From Strigamia acuminata (Eukaryota; Arthropoda; Chilopoda; Geophilomorpha; Linotaeniidae), in contig OX442319.1 of the NCBI GenBank assembly GCA_949358305.1, forward strand, positions 13,330,001-13,394,000: DNA of 64,000 bases, written 5' to 3'. Positions 54,272 to 64,000 of the stretch are shown here, one piece after another. Under the pieces are notes generated by a model. It had not been told where the DNA came from. It saw only the letters and a list, made by a program, of their open reading frames with translations, and searched no databases. Made by a program: the position numbers and the translations under genes. How positions within the stretch are numbered: the stretch's first letter is position 1; each line of letters opens with the position of its first letter.

Positions 54272-55807
54272 TGTGACGGTTACACTGTCATACACTTTGC
54301 TATTTTTGGACGTTTATTTTATCCATAGATGGCGCTAGTACGATTTAGCGGTAATTTCGAATTTCGATTATTTTTGAAGGAATAAAATATAAATTATCAT
54401 TTATATTTTATTCTCCCTCAAGTTTAAACAATTATTAAACATTTTTAGATGTGTTAATATTAGCTGATTTGTTTGTCACATAATTCTATTGAATTATGTG
54501 CAAATTTCACACCTGGTGAAGTCACCATTCACCACCCACTGTGAGTTGGACTCCTTTCGGATTATAGTCAAAGGGACTTAATCCAAAGTGTGTCCTGCGT
54601 ATCCAGTTCCTGTAGTGGACCTAGTAGAAGACTATGTCCTGGGTATCCACTTCCTATAGTCTAGGATTGGATGGATTTAAGTGACCAGTGATCCCATTGG
54701 ATCACTGGGCAGCCCATTCTTCACACCGAGCATATATTCCCTTGCAAAACGGATTTGGCTGGCTCTCTTGTTGGTGGTCTGTTCCTGACACCACTTGAAC
54801 CGGGTTTGGTGGACTTAGGGCCACTTGGGTGAATTTAGTTCATCTTGTTGCACTTAGGGGCAATGAATAGCTGTAGCTATGGAAAAGTAACATTTATCTA
54901 TTTTAATATTCATTCTCAGAATTCCAATACAGGCCGGGTACAAAATACTTGATATTTAGTGTAAGAATCTAGAGTGAGTAGAAGACTCACAGACACACTG
55001 CCCGCCTCTTCATACCAACATTCCGTTGAAGAATTAAATGTAGAATCTAGAGTGAAGCGATTCACAGACGCATTATTGGGGTAACCGATGTGGAGTAATT
55101 TCCCGGTTACTCTCCCGCCAGCCAGAACCGACGTGGAGTAATTTCCCGGTAATGGATAACCTTTCCTGTGAGAAACTTCTGATTCAATTCGTTGTTGGTT
55201 TGATGGAACATTTAAGCTTGACTTAGATGTTGATTGCACTCGGGGCAAAAATAGCTCGGCGCTATTTTAATATATTATTTATTTTCACAGTTTTAGTTAA
55301 GTTTGTGACTCTAAAATACCATGATTAATTCCATAGAATTAATATGAATATTTATTCTCACATTGTTACATCTCGCGGTAATTATTGATTACAATAATTA
55401 TCTGCGATGCGATGTGTGTGACGATACAGAAAAGTCAACCGCACCTCTCGGATATAACCCACCCAGCCTAACCATTTACACGCCTTTTAGAACCAAACCC
55501 TGGACCATTTAGAAGCCAAAGCCATTCATAGATGACATCTTTTACGTCACAGCAATAAGACCGTTACAAATTCTTATTGCCTGACTGAAGCCTTCAAATG
55601 ATATTATTTCAGGGCTTTTGCCAAATAACTGTATAGTTTAACTTATCGTTATTTTAGCCACTTGTAGGCATAATATTTATATAAGTTTCAAACCGGAATA
55701 AATGTTATATGTTTTGAGAAAACATCAGGTTTGCATATTTTACACTTTCACACAGATAGTTCACACTTTAGTTTAGCAATTGCTATCTCCAGAAGGTAAT
55801 CGTCACA
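54272..55807 (+). repeat. 5' LTR of the gag-only element
   Basis: 1,536 bp, long for a metazoan LTR. Contains a local duplication (GTGGAGTAATTTCCCGGT at about 55090 and 55132). A 110-codon minus-strand frame is present in both LTR copies simply because they are identical; I do not regard it as a gene. Confidence 0.88.
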
Positions 55808-55809
55808 CG

Positions 55810-55827
55810 TGGAGGTCCCACCGAGAT
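55810..55827 (+). other. Primer-binding site, tRNA-Gln type
   Basis: TGGAGGTCCCACCGAGAT, two bases inside the 5' LTR, is complementary to the 3' end of a eukaryotic tRNA-Gln including CCA, from my knowledge of that tRNA. Confidence 0.65.
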
Positions 55828-56886
55828 AGGTTGCAATTTTTGAAGTGAACTCTGTGATCTAAGTGTAAATTTGAAAAGTGACTTTTAATTATTCTATGTA
55901 AATATTATAATTACAAAGTTTCCGAATTTTTTCCGCTAAAAATTTATCTAGTTCTTGTTCATTCGTTCTTTCAAAAAATCCTTGTTATCTTTTGAAAAAT
56001 GTCTGAGTTTGAATTTTGTTGATTATTTTATGTAACTATTATAATTGGAAAATCTCGAATTCTCTACGAAAAATCTACTTCTGTTTGATTAGATTTTTTC
56101 AAGATATTTTATTATATTTTGGAAATTTCGAAATTATGAATTTTTTTAATCAAGAAATTTGACTTATGAAATTCTTGTTGTATTTTGAAATTGTCTGAGA
56201 CCAAATCCTCTGATTATTTTGCTAATTCATTCTAATCAAGAAAGTTACCAATTTAATTGTTTTCTAAAAATCTACTGTGAATTCTATTAAGTTTTTCAAA
56301 ATATATATTTCTGTTATATTTTGAGAAATCTCGAAACTACGAATTTCGACGCTAAAATGGATCAAAAATTTGGAAATAAAAACAATAAAATTTTATTTTC
56401 AAGTTGGGTAAAACTTGACTAGTTTTGTTCTATTGTTCTGTTCAATGTTAGGAATTATGATTTTTAATCCCTGACAAAGTAAAGAATGTAACAAAAGGAG
56501 CCACTCACGATGCAGCTCGGAGTAGGTCATCCAGATGTGACATTGTTGAGAATTTCGGATTAAAATCGTCAGAAATTTCTTCAATACTGCCAATCACAGC
56601 AGACCTTCTAAACAATAGAAAATACCGGAAACTAGCGTGACAAAGAAATCTTTTGCAACACTTGTTTTCCATCAGCGTGACCGTTCAGTTATACCTTGTG
56701 ATCAGTGCCTGTCCTGGACCATTCTTGACCGAAGACAAGACAGTTTGACTGTAGCCACTTCAGTTTTGCAGTCAAGGTAGTATTTTTCCACTTTATTTTT
56801 AGTCTAAAGTTAAGCGTGTTTTATTTAAACGCTAGTTTTCATAAATTTTATTTTATTGTTACCTTGTGTGTATCTCGTCGAGTATT

Positions 56887-58821
56887 ATGGCCCGTAGACC
56901 TGTAAGAGCGCGTGGAGCACATGGAGGTCGTGGAGCGCGTAGACGTGGAAATATGCGTGAACCACCAAGGGAAATTGTGGAGCTGGATTCCGAAAGCCAG
57001 GGGGATGAAAATGTTCTTGGAGACGTTTCTAACCCAAGCAGTTCCCGGACTGACCTATTACCCATTCCGCATGATTTAGAGATTTATTGCCGCCATTTCC
57101 AGTTGGAAGTGACGCAGTTCTCAACTCTGTATGAGGCCCAACAATACACGGCGAATAATTGTCACGAAAGAATTTGTGCGATATCTCCCGATGTAGTTGT
57201 GGCTAACAAGCAAAGTATTTCGAAAGATTTGACCGGTGCTCGTTCGCCAGCAACATATCGCTACCAGAAACTACCTGGATGGCGTATGAACACTGCACTC
57301 GAGGATAATGAGCAGCCCAATTCATCAATGTCTGTTCAAACTTCGATCGCGTTACCTGCTACTTCTTGGGAAGCAAGTTCAACGAGACAAGGGGGAAATT
57401 TGGGACAAGGAAATTCTTCTATCCCTATTTCTCGTAATTTACCAAGTGCGACGGCAGTAAATAATAATTTACCCGCTCCCACTGGAAATTTGAATGGATC
57501 CTTCAGAATTCCGCAGATTCCACAATCTCGAATTAATGTGCCAACCCAACCAAGGGGGAGAAATGAAAATCATCAAAACTTTCAATCTCACACCCAATCA
57601 GACGGAGATTTCAGGAATTATAGAAATTCCCAGTCTCAAGGTGAACGAGCTCCGCCGAGAAATCAACGATTTCCCGGAGCTCCGGGCGATCCTCGCAATT
57701 CCGATCCTAACTCGAGTAGCGACGAATCTCAAGCTGGTGGAGGGGGAAATTATAACAATAATTTCCACCGACGGAATAATTCACGTTCTCTGCCGCCAAA
57801 TAGACACCAAAATTTCCGAGACGGACCAAATCAGTCGCCTAGAGATCGCGAAAATCGTTCTACGCCAAATTCAAACCCTGCTTCTAATTTATCTGAAGAA
57901 GATGTAAGACAAATAGTTCAGGGTTTAGTTGGTCAAACACGAGGCTCTAATAACACGAACAATAATTTCGGAAAAGGAATAGAAATTCCTATTTTCGATG
58001 GGAAACAAGCAGAAGTTGCACGATTCCTTGAAATCGTCAAAGCTGCCGCACTCGGAAAAAGCATCCCTTTGGACGACATGGTACACACTGCTGTACCTGG
58101 ACGACTATTAGGCCATGCGCAACGTTGGTTCAATAAGCAACGCCATTCTTTTAATAGTTGGCGGACTTTTGAAACCGCGTTCCTCGATCGTTTCGACCTC
58201 GTTCCACTTACGAGAGAGAGACGTTTGCTTAATGTAAAACAGCGGGCCGACGAGTCGCTTTATTGTTTCCTTTTGCGCTTTACACAAGAGCAAGGCGAAG
58301 TGCCACCAGGTGATAAGGCTGGACGTGCACAGTTATTTGATAATTTAACTCAAGAAAGTTTCTCGTCATTATGTACACAAGGAATGTATGGCGACTATAC
58401 AGTAGATGACATTCTACAATACGTAGGAATGAATCGCTGTAAGTTCGAAAGTTCCGCTCAGCTTGCAGCAAAATTGGAATACGATAATCGACAAGATAAT
58501 CCTGCTCCAAAACCCAACGAAAAATCGAAGTTGTTTCCACCTAAAACTTCACTTCACTCCATCCGAACTGAAGATGAATTTAAGGAGAAAAATGGCTCAA
58601 GGAGCGACAAATCAACAAATAAAAATGATATTGTCAATAGATTATGTGCTGCACAACTCGAAAGCACGACGGGCAAGTGTTTTTATTGCCACAAGCCAGG
58701 ACATTTCAAAAAAGAATGCCCAGCTCTCGCTAAGAAACATGGGGGAAAACCAGACTCGAATAAAAGATTTAATCAGTCAGGCCCCAATCCCGATTTCATC
58801 AAAAGACCTAAACAAAATTAG
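56887..58821 (+). CDS. Gag protein of the gag-only element
   Basis: 644 codons from the ATG at 56887. The N-terminus is Arg-rich (MARRPVRARGAHGGRGARRR). A long low-complexity Asn/Ser/Pro/Arg-rich stretch follows (~150-340), then a retrotransposon-gag capsid-like region (RWFNKQRHSFNSWRTFETAF, LTRERRLLNVKQRADESLYC), then a CCHC zinc knuckle CFYCHKPGHFKKEC near 597-610 and a basic tail. It is of Ty3/Gypsy type. The frame is intact, suggesting selection on Gag while pol is absent. About 1 kb of AT-rich leader precedes it and 0.5 kb follows. Confidence 0.85.
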   Translation: MARRPVRARGAHGGRGARRRGNMREPPREIVELDSESQGDENVLGDVSNPSSSRTDLLPIPHDLEIYCRHFQLEVTQFSTLYEAQQYTANNCHERICAISPDVVVANKQSISKDLTGARSPATYRYQKLPGWRMNTALEDNEQPNSSMSVQTSIALPATSWEASSTRQGGNLGQGNSSIPISRNLPSATAVNNNLPAPTGNLNGSFRIPQIPQSRINVPTQPRGRNENHQNFQSHTQSDGDFRNYRNSQSQGERAPPRNQRFPGAPGDPRNSDPNSSSDESQAGGGGNYNNNFHRRNNSRSLPPNRHQNFRDGPNQSPRDRENRSTPNSNPASNLSEEDVRQIVQGLVGQTRGSNNTNNNFGKGIEIPIFDGKQAEVARFLEIVKAAALGKSIPLDDMVHTAVPGRLLGHAQRWFNKQRHSFNSWRTFETAFLDRFDLVPLTRERRLLNVKQRADESLYCFLLRFTQEQGEVPPGDKAGRAQLFDNLTQESFSSLCTQGMYGDYTVDDILQYVGMNRCKFESSAQLAAKLEYDNRQDNPAPKPNEKSKLFPPKTSLHSIRTEDEFKEKNGSRSDKSTNKNDIVNRLCAAQLESTTGKCFYCHKPGHFKKECPALAKKHGGKPDSNKRFNQSGPNPDFIKRPKQN

Positions 58822-59323
58822 GTTAGATGGATTTATGTAGGATATATACGAAAATTTTAACATGTATTAATTCTTTTGAATTTTCTGTGTGTGAGTTGTC
58901 CCTTATTTTGGAATTTATATATTCTTAATTATGTGACCTTTTAACTCGTAACAGGTTTTATTTGCGTGAATTACATTTCAAGTAGAAATTGTCATTTCAT
59001 AGTTAAAACAATTTGTCAAATTTTATTAATCATTTTAATACAAATTTTGATGTTAATTTTGAGTTTTGCGTTCAGCTTTACTACCGGTGTAACTCCTTCT
59101 GTAAAAAAAGGATTAAGATCAGTGTTTGTTTTAGTGAATTTATTTTCTACTAAACATTTTGAAACATTTGGATTAAAGCTGAGATTTATTTTAATATAAA
59201 TAAGTTTTACTTACCAAAGATTGAAGCTCTTATGTTCCTGATGACAGTGTGGTCTTGATCCTCAAGATATATTGTTAAATAGTATGATAATATAAAGTAT
59301 TCTCATATATTTAAAGGGGGACT

Positions 59324-60859
59324 TGTGACGGTTACACTGTCATACACTTTGCTATTTTTGGACGTTTATTTTATCCATAGATGGCGCTAGTACGATTTAG
59401 CGGTAATTTCGAATTTCGATTATTTTTGAAGGAATAAAATATAAATTATCATTTATATTTTATTCTCCCTCAAGTTTAAACAATTATTAAACATTTTTAG
59501 ATGTGTTAATATTAGCTGATTTGTTTGTCACATAATTCTATTGAATTATGTGCAAATTTCACACCTGGTGAAGTCACCATTCACCACCCACTGTGAGTTG
59601 GACTCCTTTCGGATTATAGTCAAAGGGACTTAATCCAAAGTGTGTCCTGCGTATCCAGTTCCTGTAGTGGACCTAGTAGAAGACTATGTCCTGGGTATCC
59701 ACTTCCTATAGTCTAGGATTGGATGGATTTAAGTGACCAGTGATCCCATTGGATCACTGGGCAGCCCATTCTTCACACCGAGCATATATTCCCTTGCAAA
59801 ACGGATTTGGCTGGCTCTCTTGTTGGTGGTCTGTTCCTGACACCACTTGAACCGGGTTTGGTGGACTTAGGGCCACTTGGGTGAATTTAGTTCATCTTGT
59901 TGCACTTAGGGGCAATGAATAGCTGTAGCTATGGAAAAGTAACATTTATCTATTTTAATATTCATTCTCAGAATTCCAATACAGGCCGGGTACAAAATAC
60001 TTGATATTTAGTGTAAGAATCTAGAGTGAGTAGAAGACTCACAGACACACTGCCCGCCTCTTCATACCAACATTCCGTTGAAGAATTAAATGTAGAATCT
60101 AGAGTGAAGCGATTCACAGACGCATTATTGGGGTAACCGATGTGGAGTAATTTCCCGGTTACTCTCCCGCCAGCCAGAACCGACGTGGAGTAATTTCCCG
60201 GTAATGGATAACCTTTCCTGTGAGAAACTTCTGATTCAATTCGTTGTTGGTTTGATGGAACATTTAAGCTTGACTTAGATGTTGATTGCACTCGGGGCAA
60301 AAATAGCTCGGCGCTATTTTAATATATTATTTATTTTCACAGTTTTAGTTAAGTTTGTGACTCTAAAATACCATGATTAATTCCATAGAATTAATATGAA
60401 TATTTATTCTCACATTGTTACATCTCGCGGTAATTATTGATTACAATAATTATCTGCGATGCGATGTGTGTGACGATACAGAAAAGTCAACCGCACCTCT
60501 CGGATATAACCCACCCAGCCTAACCATTTACACGCCTTTTAGAACCAAACCCTGGACCATTTAGAAGCCAAAGCCATTCATAGATGACATCTTTTACGTC
60601 ACAGCAATAAGACCGTTACAAATTCTTATTGCCTGACTGAAGCCTTCAAATGATATTATTTCAGGGCTTTTGCCAAATAACTGTATAGTTTAACTTATCG
60701 TTATTTTAGCCACTTGTAGGCATAATATTTATATAAGTTTCAAACCGGAATAAATGTTATATGTTTTGAGAAAACATCAGGTTTGCATATTTTACACTTT
60801 CACACAGATAGTTCACACTTTAGTTTAGCAATTGCTATCTCCAGAAGGTAATCGTCACA
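59324..60859 (+). repeat. 3' LTR of the gag-only element
   Basis: Second copy of the LTR; preceded by a TTTAAAGGGGGACT polypurine tract. Confidence 0.88.
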
Positions 60860-61035
60860 CAATGATACTATTGAAATTTGGTGACAGTTTTACAGAGACT
60901 ATAACAGAGAAACAGGCATATACATTATCTCAATTCTTAAGCGATTTCGGTAGCATTGTGGGACTGGGTTTGGGACTGTCACTACTGTCTCTGCACATTT
61001 GGATTTTAAACGCTTATAAGATATATAAACCATAA

Positions 61036-62682
61036 TATGAAAATGTGTTGTTGATTATGCACTCTAATAAGACCATGAAATATTATTTCAATAGAGGCAA
61101 CAACACAACCGTATATTTGAAATCTCCAATGTCACAACTTTACATTTAATTGTTCTATGTACGCAGATGAGCTGAAGTTGCGCTCAGTTTATTCAATTTT
61201 CAACTTTGTATTTTAACACTGTAATGTCACCCATTTTAACTTATTGAGAAATGGTTGGTTATCAGAATAAACTTTAATTAATGCACACTGTATTTTCACG
61301 TAGCATAATAAAAAATATTTTACGAAAAACATTAAAAAGTTTTACGCAATCAAGTGTAAATGCACAAACATTGCCTTACCCAGCAGAAACCAACATGTAA
61401 TCAATTTATCGTTGAATTTTAACATTAAATTATTGATTTACGCGGGCAGATTTAAAAGATTCAACAGTTCTTCTAAGAAAATAGGGCCCCATTTGACTAT
61501 GGGGGCCCAAAATACGATGAAATTTTTTTACAAGAATTTGTCTCAAAAATTTTGTGAAAAAAATTTGAAATTTTTTTTTTTAAAAATGGACTCCAATATA
61601 CTAATATGAAAGGTTACATCATGTTAGGGGTACGTGCAACTAAACAACTTACGTTATTACCACATTATTCGTACGTTTTTTTCTATGCATATGTAAATTA
61701 GTTAGGAATTAGGTTAGGAAGAATGGACGATATTTTAGGTGACAGGGGATGGAAGCTGAACTGGTCGCAATCACGCGAGTATTTGTGCATGATAATTCCA
61801 TTTCTTTCATTTAACCAACGAATTGTGGTTGTGGCCCCCTTATTTAAACATAATTTAGCCTTTACTCACATTTTGGGAGATGGATGCTTCAACTAAAAGT
61901 GTTTATGACACTTGAAAGTCTAATCCGTCGATCGAACGTTCGAGGCGGCCATTTTGAATTTGGTTGTAAAAACCAAAACCCGACATAAACCCCTCACTTC
62001 ATAAGTCATACGTCATCCCCACCCAAATCCAAATTATTATATAGCAAAAATAACAAAAAAGCTTCAAAAAGACATCTTAAAGTCGTTAAAATGTCACAAC
62101 TTGAAGACGACTTTTGAAAACGCCTGTCACAGTTGATAAAATTGAAACTTTTGGACACAAAACTTCAGTTTTTAGTCGAAAATTGAAATTTTATTATTTT
62201 AACTGTAATTAAACGTGTCTAAACACCAAAAAATTAGCCAACAACGTCGGATTAAGCGTTGTTGGTGTTAGATCTTGAATCAATTCAAATTCTGATGTGG
62301 AAATTACTGAAATTACTGTGACTAAACATCTCCTATTGGTCGTTTTTCCCTACTTACGTAATTACCACATTATTCATACGTTTTTTCCATGCATATGTAA
62401 ATTAGTTATGAATTAGGTTAGGAAGAATGAGAATATTTTAGGTGACAGGGAATGGAAGCTGAACTGGTCCAATAGTATACAAAACTGTCAGCTCCTGATA
62501 GTAAATAAATTGTACAAATTTCTTACGGTATTTCACTGGAGGTTGAAACAAACCAACAAATATTCATGTCAACTTAAATAAAAGCCTTTAAAAATAAATA
62601 AAAAACGAATTTTATTTCTTGCGTCACTGCAATGCTTCAAAATCCATTAAAACACTCACAAAACCTTTTACACTTTGCTTCC
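61036..62682. other. 3' flank of gene 2 and duplicated spacer
   Basis: To about 61610 it matches the 3' flank of gene 1 (poly(A) signal GAATAAACTTTAATTAATGC at about 61266). Repeat S follows as a partial copy (61650-61770) and a fuller copy (62310-62560) matching 29930-30180. The 500 bp between them are AT-rich with no gene seen. Confidence 0.55.
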
Positions 62683-62773
62683 CTACCCAGCAATGTTAAA
62701 TTTCACACACACCACCTGATCCCTCACAAACTGTTTCATAATCTCCAGCTCAGCCTCACCAATCTTTCGACAC
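62683..62773 (-). pseudogene. LRR-gene 3' fragment (minus), second copy
   Basis: Near identical to 30562-30659, reading KIGEAELEIMKQFVRDQVVC on the minus strand and ending in a stop. Together with repeat S it shows that 29930-30660 and 62310-62773 are one duplicated segment. Confidence 0.65.
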
Positions 62774-62907
62774 TGTAGTGGACGGCAGACTCAGTCAACA
62801 TTTTGGCAAATTCGTCCTCATCACATGGGTCCAGTAATGTTAAAACAAAATAAAAACCTGTGAATTCGATAAATAATTCCACAAATACTTTTTGAAGGTT
62901 TTTTTAG

Positions 62908-64000
62908 GAATTGTACAATCGAATGTGATGGGAAATTGATTATTTTGCTACTTCACGGAATGAAATTTCACATTTGTGATATCTACGATAATAACAATAA
63001 GTCACGAACCACTCATTCCAATTCTCAGAAATGTCATGAATTTTTAAAATAGTAATCACTTGTCAGCTTTCACAAAACATCAATATAGCTGCAATGCGGT
63101 GTTTTGCAGTGGATCGAGTGCCACGTTTTCACCTGAGTGGACTTTAAAACCGTATGTCTATACTTGTATTCAATTCATTAATCATTATGTTCTTATATTC
63201 AATCATATTCAAGTTTTAGAAATCTGGATCAAATCACAGTAAAAAGGCACTGGATTTGCAAAATAACATTAAAATATATGTGAATGCCACTCTCTCAATA
63301 CGATCAATAGTCAGTATTTCAACAAAGAATGTAATTATCACATTTTAAATTCTATTTTTTTTCTTAATGAAATACGTCAGCTGTATTATTTTCGAATTGC
63401 TGTGACAACCGAAGTTACGACATTTGTCCGAATGCACAAGAACGTGTTTTGAAAGGTTCCTGAATAGATCCATCAGAACCAGCGGTGTAGCGTGGGTTGC
63501 CTGCAGCGGGATTCGGGACGGGATTGGGCGGAGTGTGGTAGTGCCGCAGGTCACACTCGGGTGGCCAAGTAGTCACAAGATTAAGCAATTGCAAAGGGGC
63601 ACGATCTACACTGTGCCGCAACATAGAGAGTGAGATGAAGAAATGTTTGATTTGTTTATTTAGATGAGGTAGTGTGAGTTGAGAGAGAGGTTTGTTGTTG
63701 TTTGTATTTGCTGTGAGTATTGGTTTGTGATTCCAGAATTAAGCGGTAATGTATGTTGTGGGTACATAGATTCCAACTGCCAAAAAGTTTACTGAAATAC
63801 GGATATACTGCTGTTGCTTCTGTGTCGCTGTTGCAGTCTTTATAACTTAATATTAATAGTTTATGTGTTTACACTTTCAAACCAAAATTATAAATTCGAT
63901 TTGGAAGAAACCTGTCAGGAGAAAATAATAACACAGAAAATGAAACGTGGTTTTGACAAGCTAGAATTAAAAAACACGAAGTCTTTAAGGTGTTTTTGGG
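62908..64000 (+). pseudogene. Family X gene, copy C (3' exons, runs off the window)
   Basis: Blocks match copy B: 62908-62987 (NCTIECDGKLIILLLHGMKF), 63067-63151 (SCNAVFCSGSSATFSPEWTL), about 63195-63237 (IQSYSSFRNLDQIT), about 63375-63449 (SNCCDNRSYDICPNAQERVL) and from about 63835 (FDLEETCQEKIITQKMKRGF), which continues to the window edge. Damage: the first donor G|GTAATA of copy B is G|ATAATA here, and the acceptor region before the third block is deleted. DEG/ENaC copies follow this kind of segment elsewhere, so a third channel gene may lie just to the right. Confidence 0.5.

Larger units (their letters stand above)
54272..60859 (+). mobile_element. Gag-only LTR retrotransposon with 1.5-kb LTRs
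   Basis: 6,588 bp with LTRs at 54272-55807 and 59324-60859, both 1,536 bp, starting TGTGACGG and ending CGTCACA, and identical as far as I can compare. CAAT flanks both sides (54268-54271 and 60860-60863). The 3.5-kb interior carries a primer-binding site, a Gag frame and a polypurine tract (AAAGGGGGAC before 59324) but no protease, reverse transcriptase or integrase. It is therefore non-autonomous and must borrow pol from a related element. Identical LTRs mean the insertion is very recent. Confidence 0.88.
51329..61035 (+). pseudogene. Tandem two-subunit DEG/ENaC channel, gene 2 (split by LTR element)
   Basis: Exons 51329-51793, 51858-51930, 52003-52094, 52165-52257, 52326-52432, 52525-53317, 53373-53430, 53528-53610, 53721-53816, 53874-53983 and a last exon at 54077-54271 that resumes at 60864-61035. 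The phases are the same as in gene 1, and before the insertion it encoded 778 residues. Both units are conserved: TM2 of unit 1 (LGLFLGLSVISL) and TM1 of unit 2 (KLMFVLVIAGFTLYCLYIRF) again share one exon. The 6.6-kb LTR element separates the CKCKQPCENIFYQ motif from the final TM2. Read through, the frame ends about 20 codons inside the LTR (TAG 54336-54338), so the second pore helix is lost. Apart from that no damage is seen. The exon 6 donor is a normal GTAAGG. Confidence 0.75.

Noticed and set aside
54916-60300. Identical 110-codon minus-strand frames at 54916-55248 and 59968-60300
   Set aside because: They are the same place in the two identical LTRs. Identity follows from LTR replication, not selection on a protein.

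Overview
The window is animal nuclear DNA, most likely from an invertebrate and probably an ecdysozoan (arthropod-like). Genes have many small GT-AG introns, the AT-rich background is full of microsatellites, short inverted-repeat transposons and LTR elements, and the gene content is animal: iduronate-2-sulfatase, a TMEM272-like membrane protein, C2H2 zinc fingers, DEG/ENaC channels, NACHT ATPase relics, and small cysteine-rich secreted proteins with TATA boxes. I cannot name the species. Exon structures were derived by hand from splice sites, reading-frame phase and comparison between paralogues inside the window.

Layout. 1-9.5 kb: the end of an unknown gene, a long AT-rich stretch with several tandem repeats, a two-exon WAP-like secreted protein (5394-5828), and a two-exon secreted precursor (6362-7556) whose second exon is 15 near-identical peptide copies separated by Lys-Arg. 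A relic of the same gene with the whole array missing lies at 8.3-8.5 kb. 9.5-16.1 kb: a TMEM272-like gene (minus) and an iduronate-2-sulfatase gene (plus), head to head across about 400 bp, with transposons in their introns. 16.8-19.5 kb: two tandem decaying NACHT gene copies (minus). 20.1-22.3 kb: a 2.2-kb palindrome carrying a His/Asp-rich coding block in each arm. 24.0-25.7 kb: a poly-zinc-finger gene broken by a one-base deletion. 26.3-27.8 kb: a leucine-rich-repeat gene.

28-64 kb is a segmental-duplication cluster. Its modules recur in different combinations and orientations: LRR-gene 3' fragments, a roughly 350-bp non-coding repeat, a cysteine-containing secreted/surface gene family (here 'family X'), and two DEG/ENaC genes. 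The two DEG/ENaC genes are the most striking content. Each joins two channel subunits (TM1-ectodomain-TM2 twice) in one reading frame, with the first TM2 and the second TM1 in the same uninterrupted exon. Copy 1 (37821-46040) has an intact Ty3/Gypsy element with identical LTRs in an intron. Copy 2 (51329-61035) has its last exon split by a gag-only LTR element with 1,536-bp LTRs; the frame was open before insertion.

Functionally the single-copy genes are unrelated: lysosomal glycosaminoglycan breakdown, a membrane protein, and secreted defence or signalling peptides. The right half reads as a local gene-family expansion with ongoing transposon damage.
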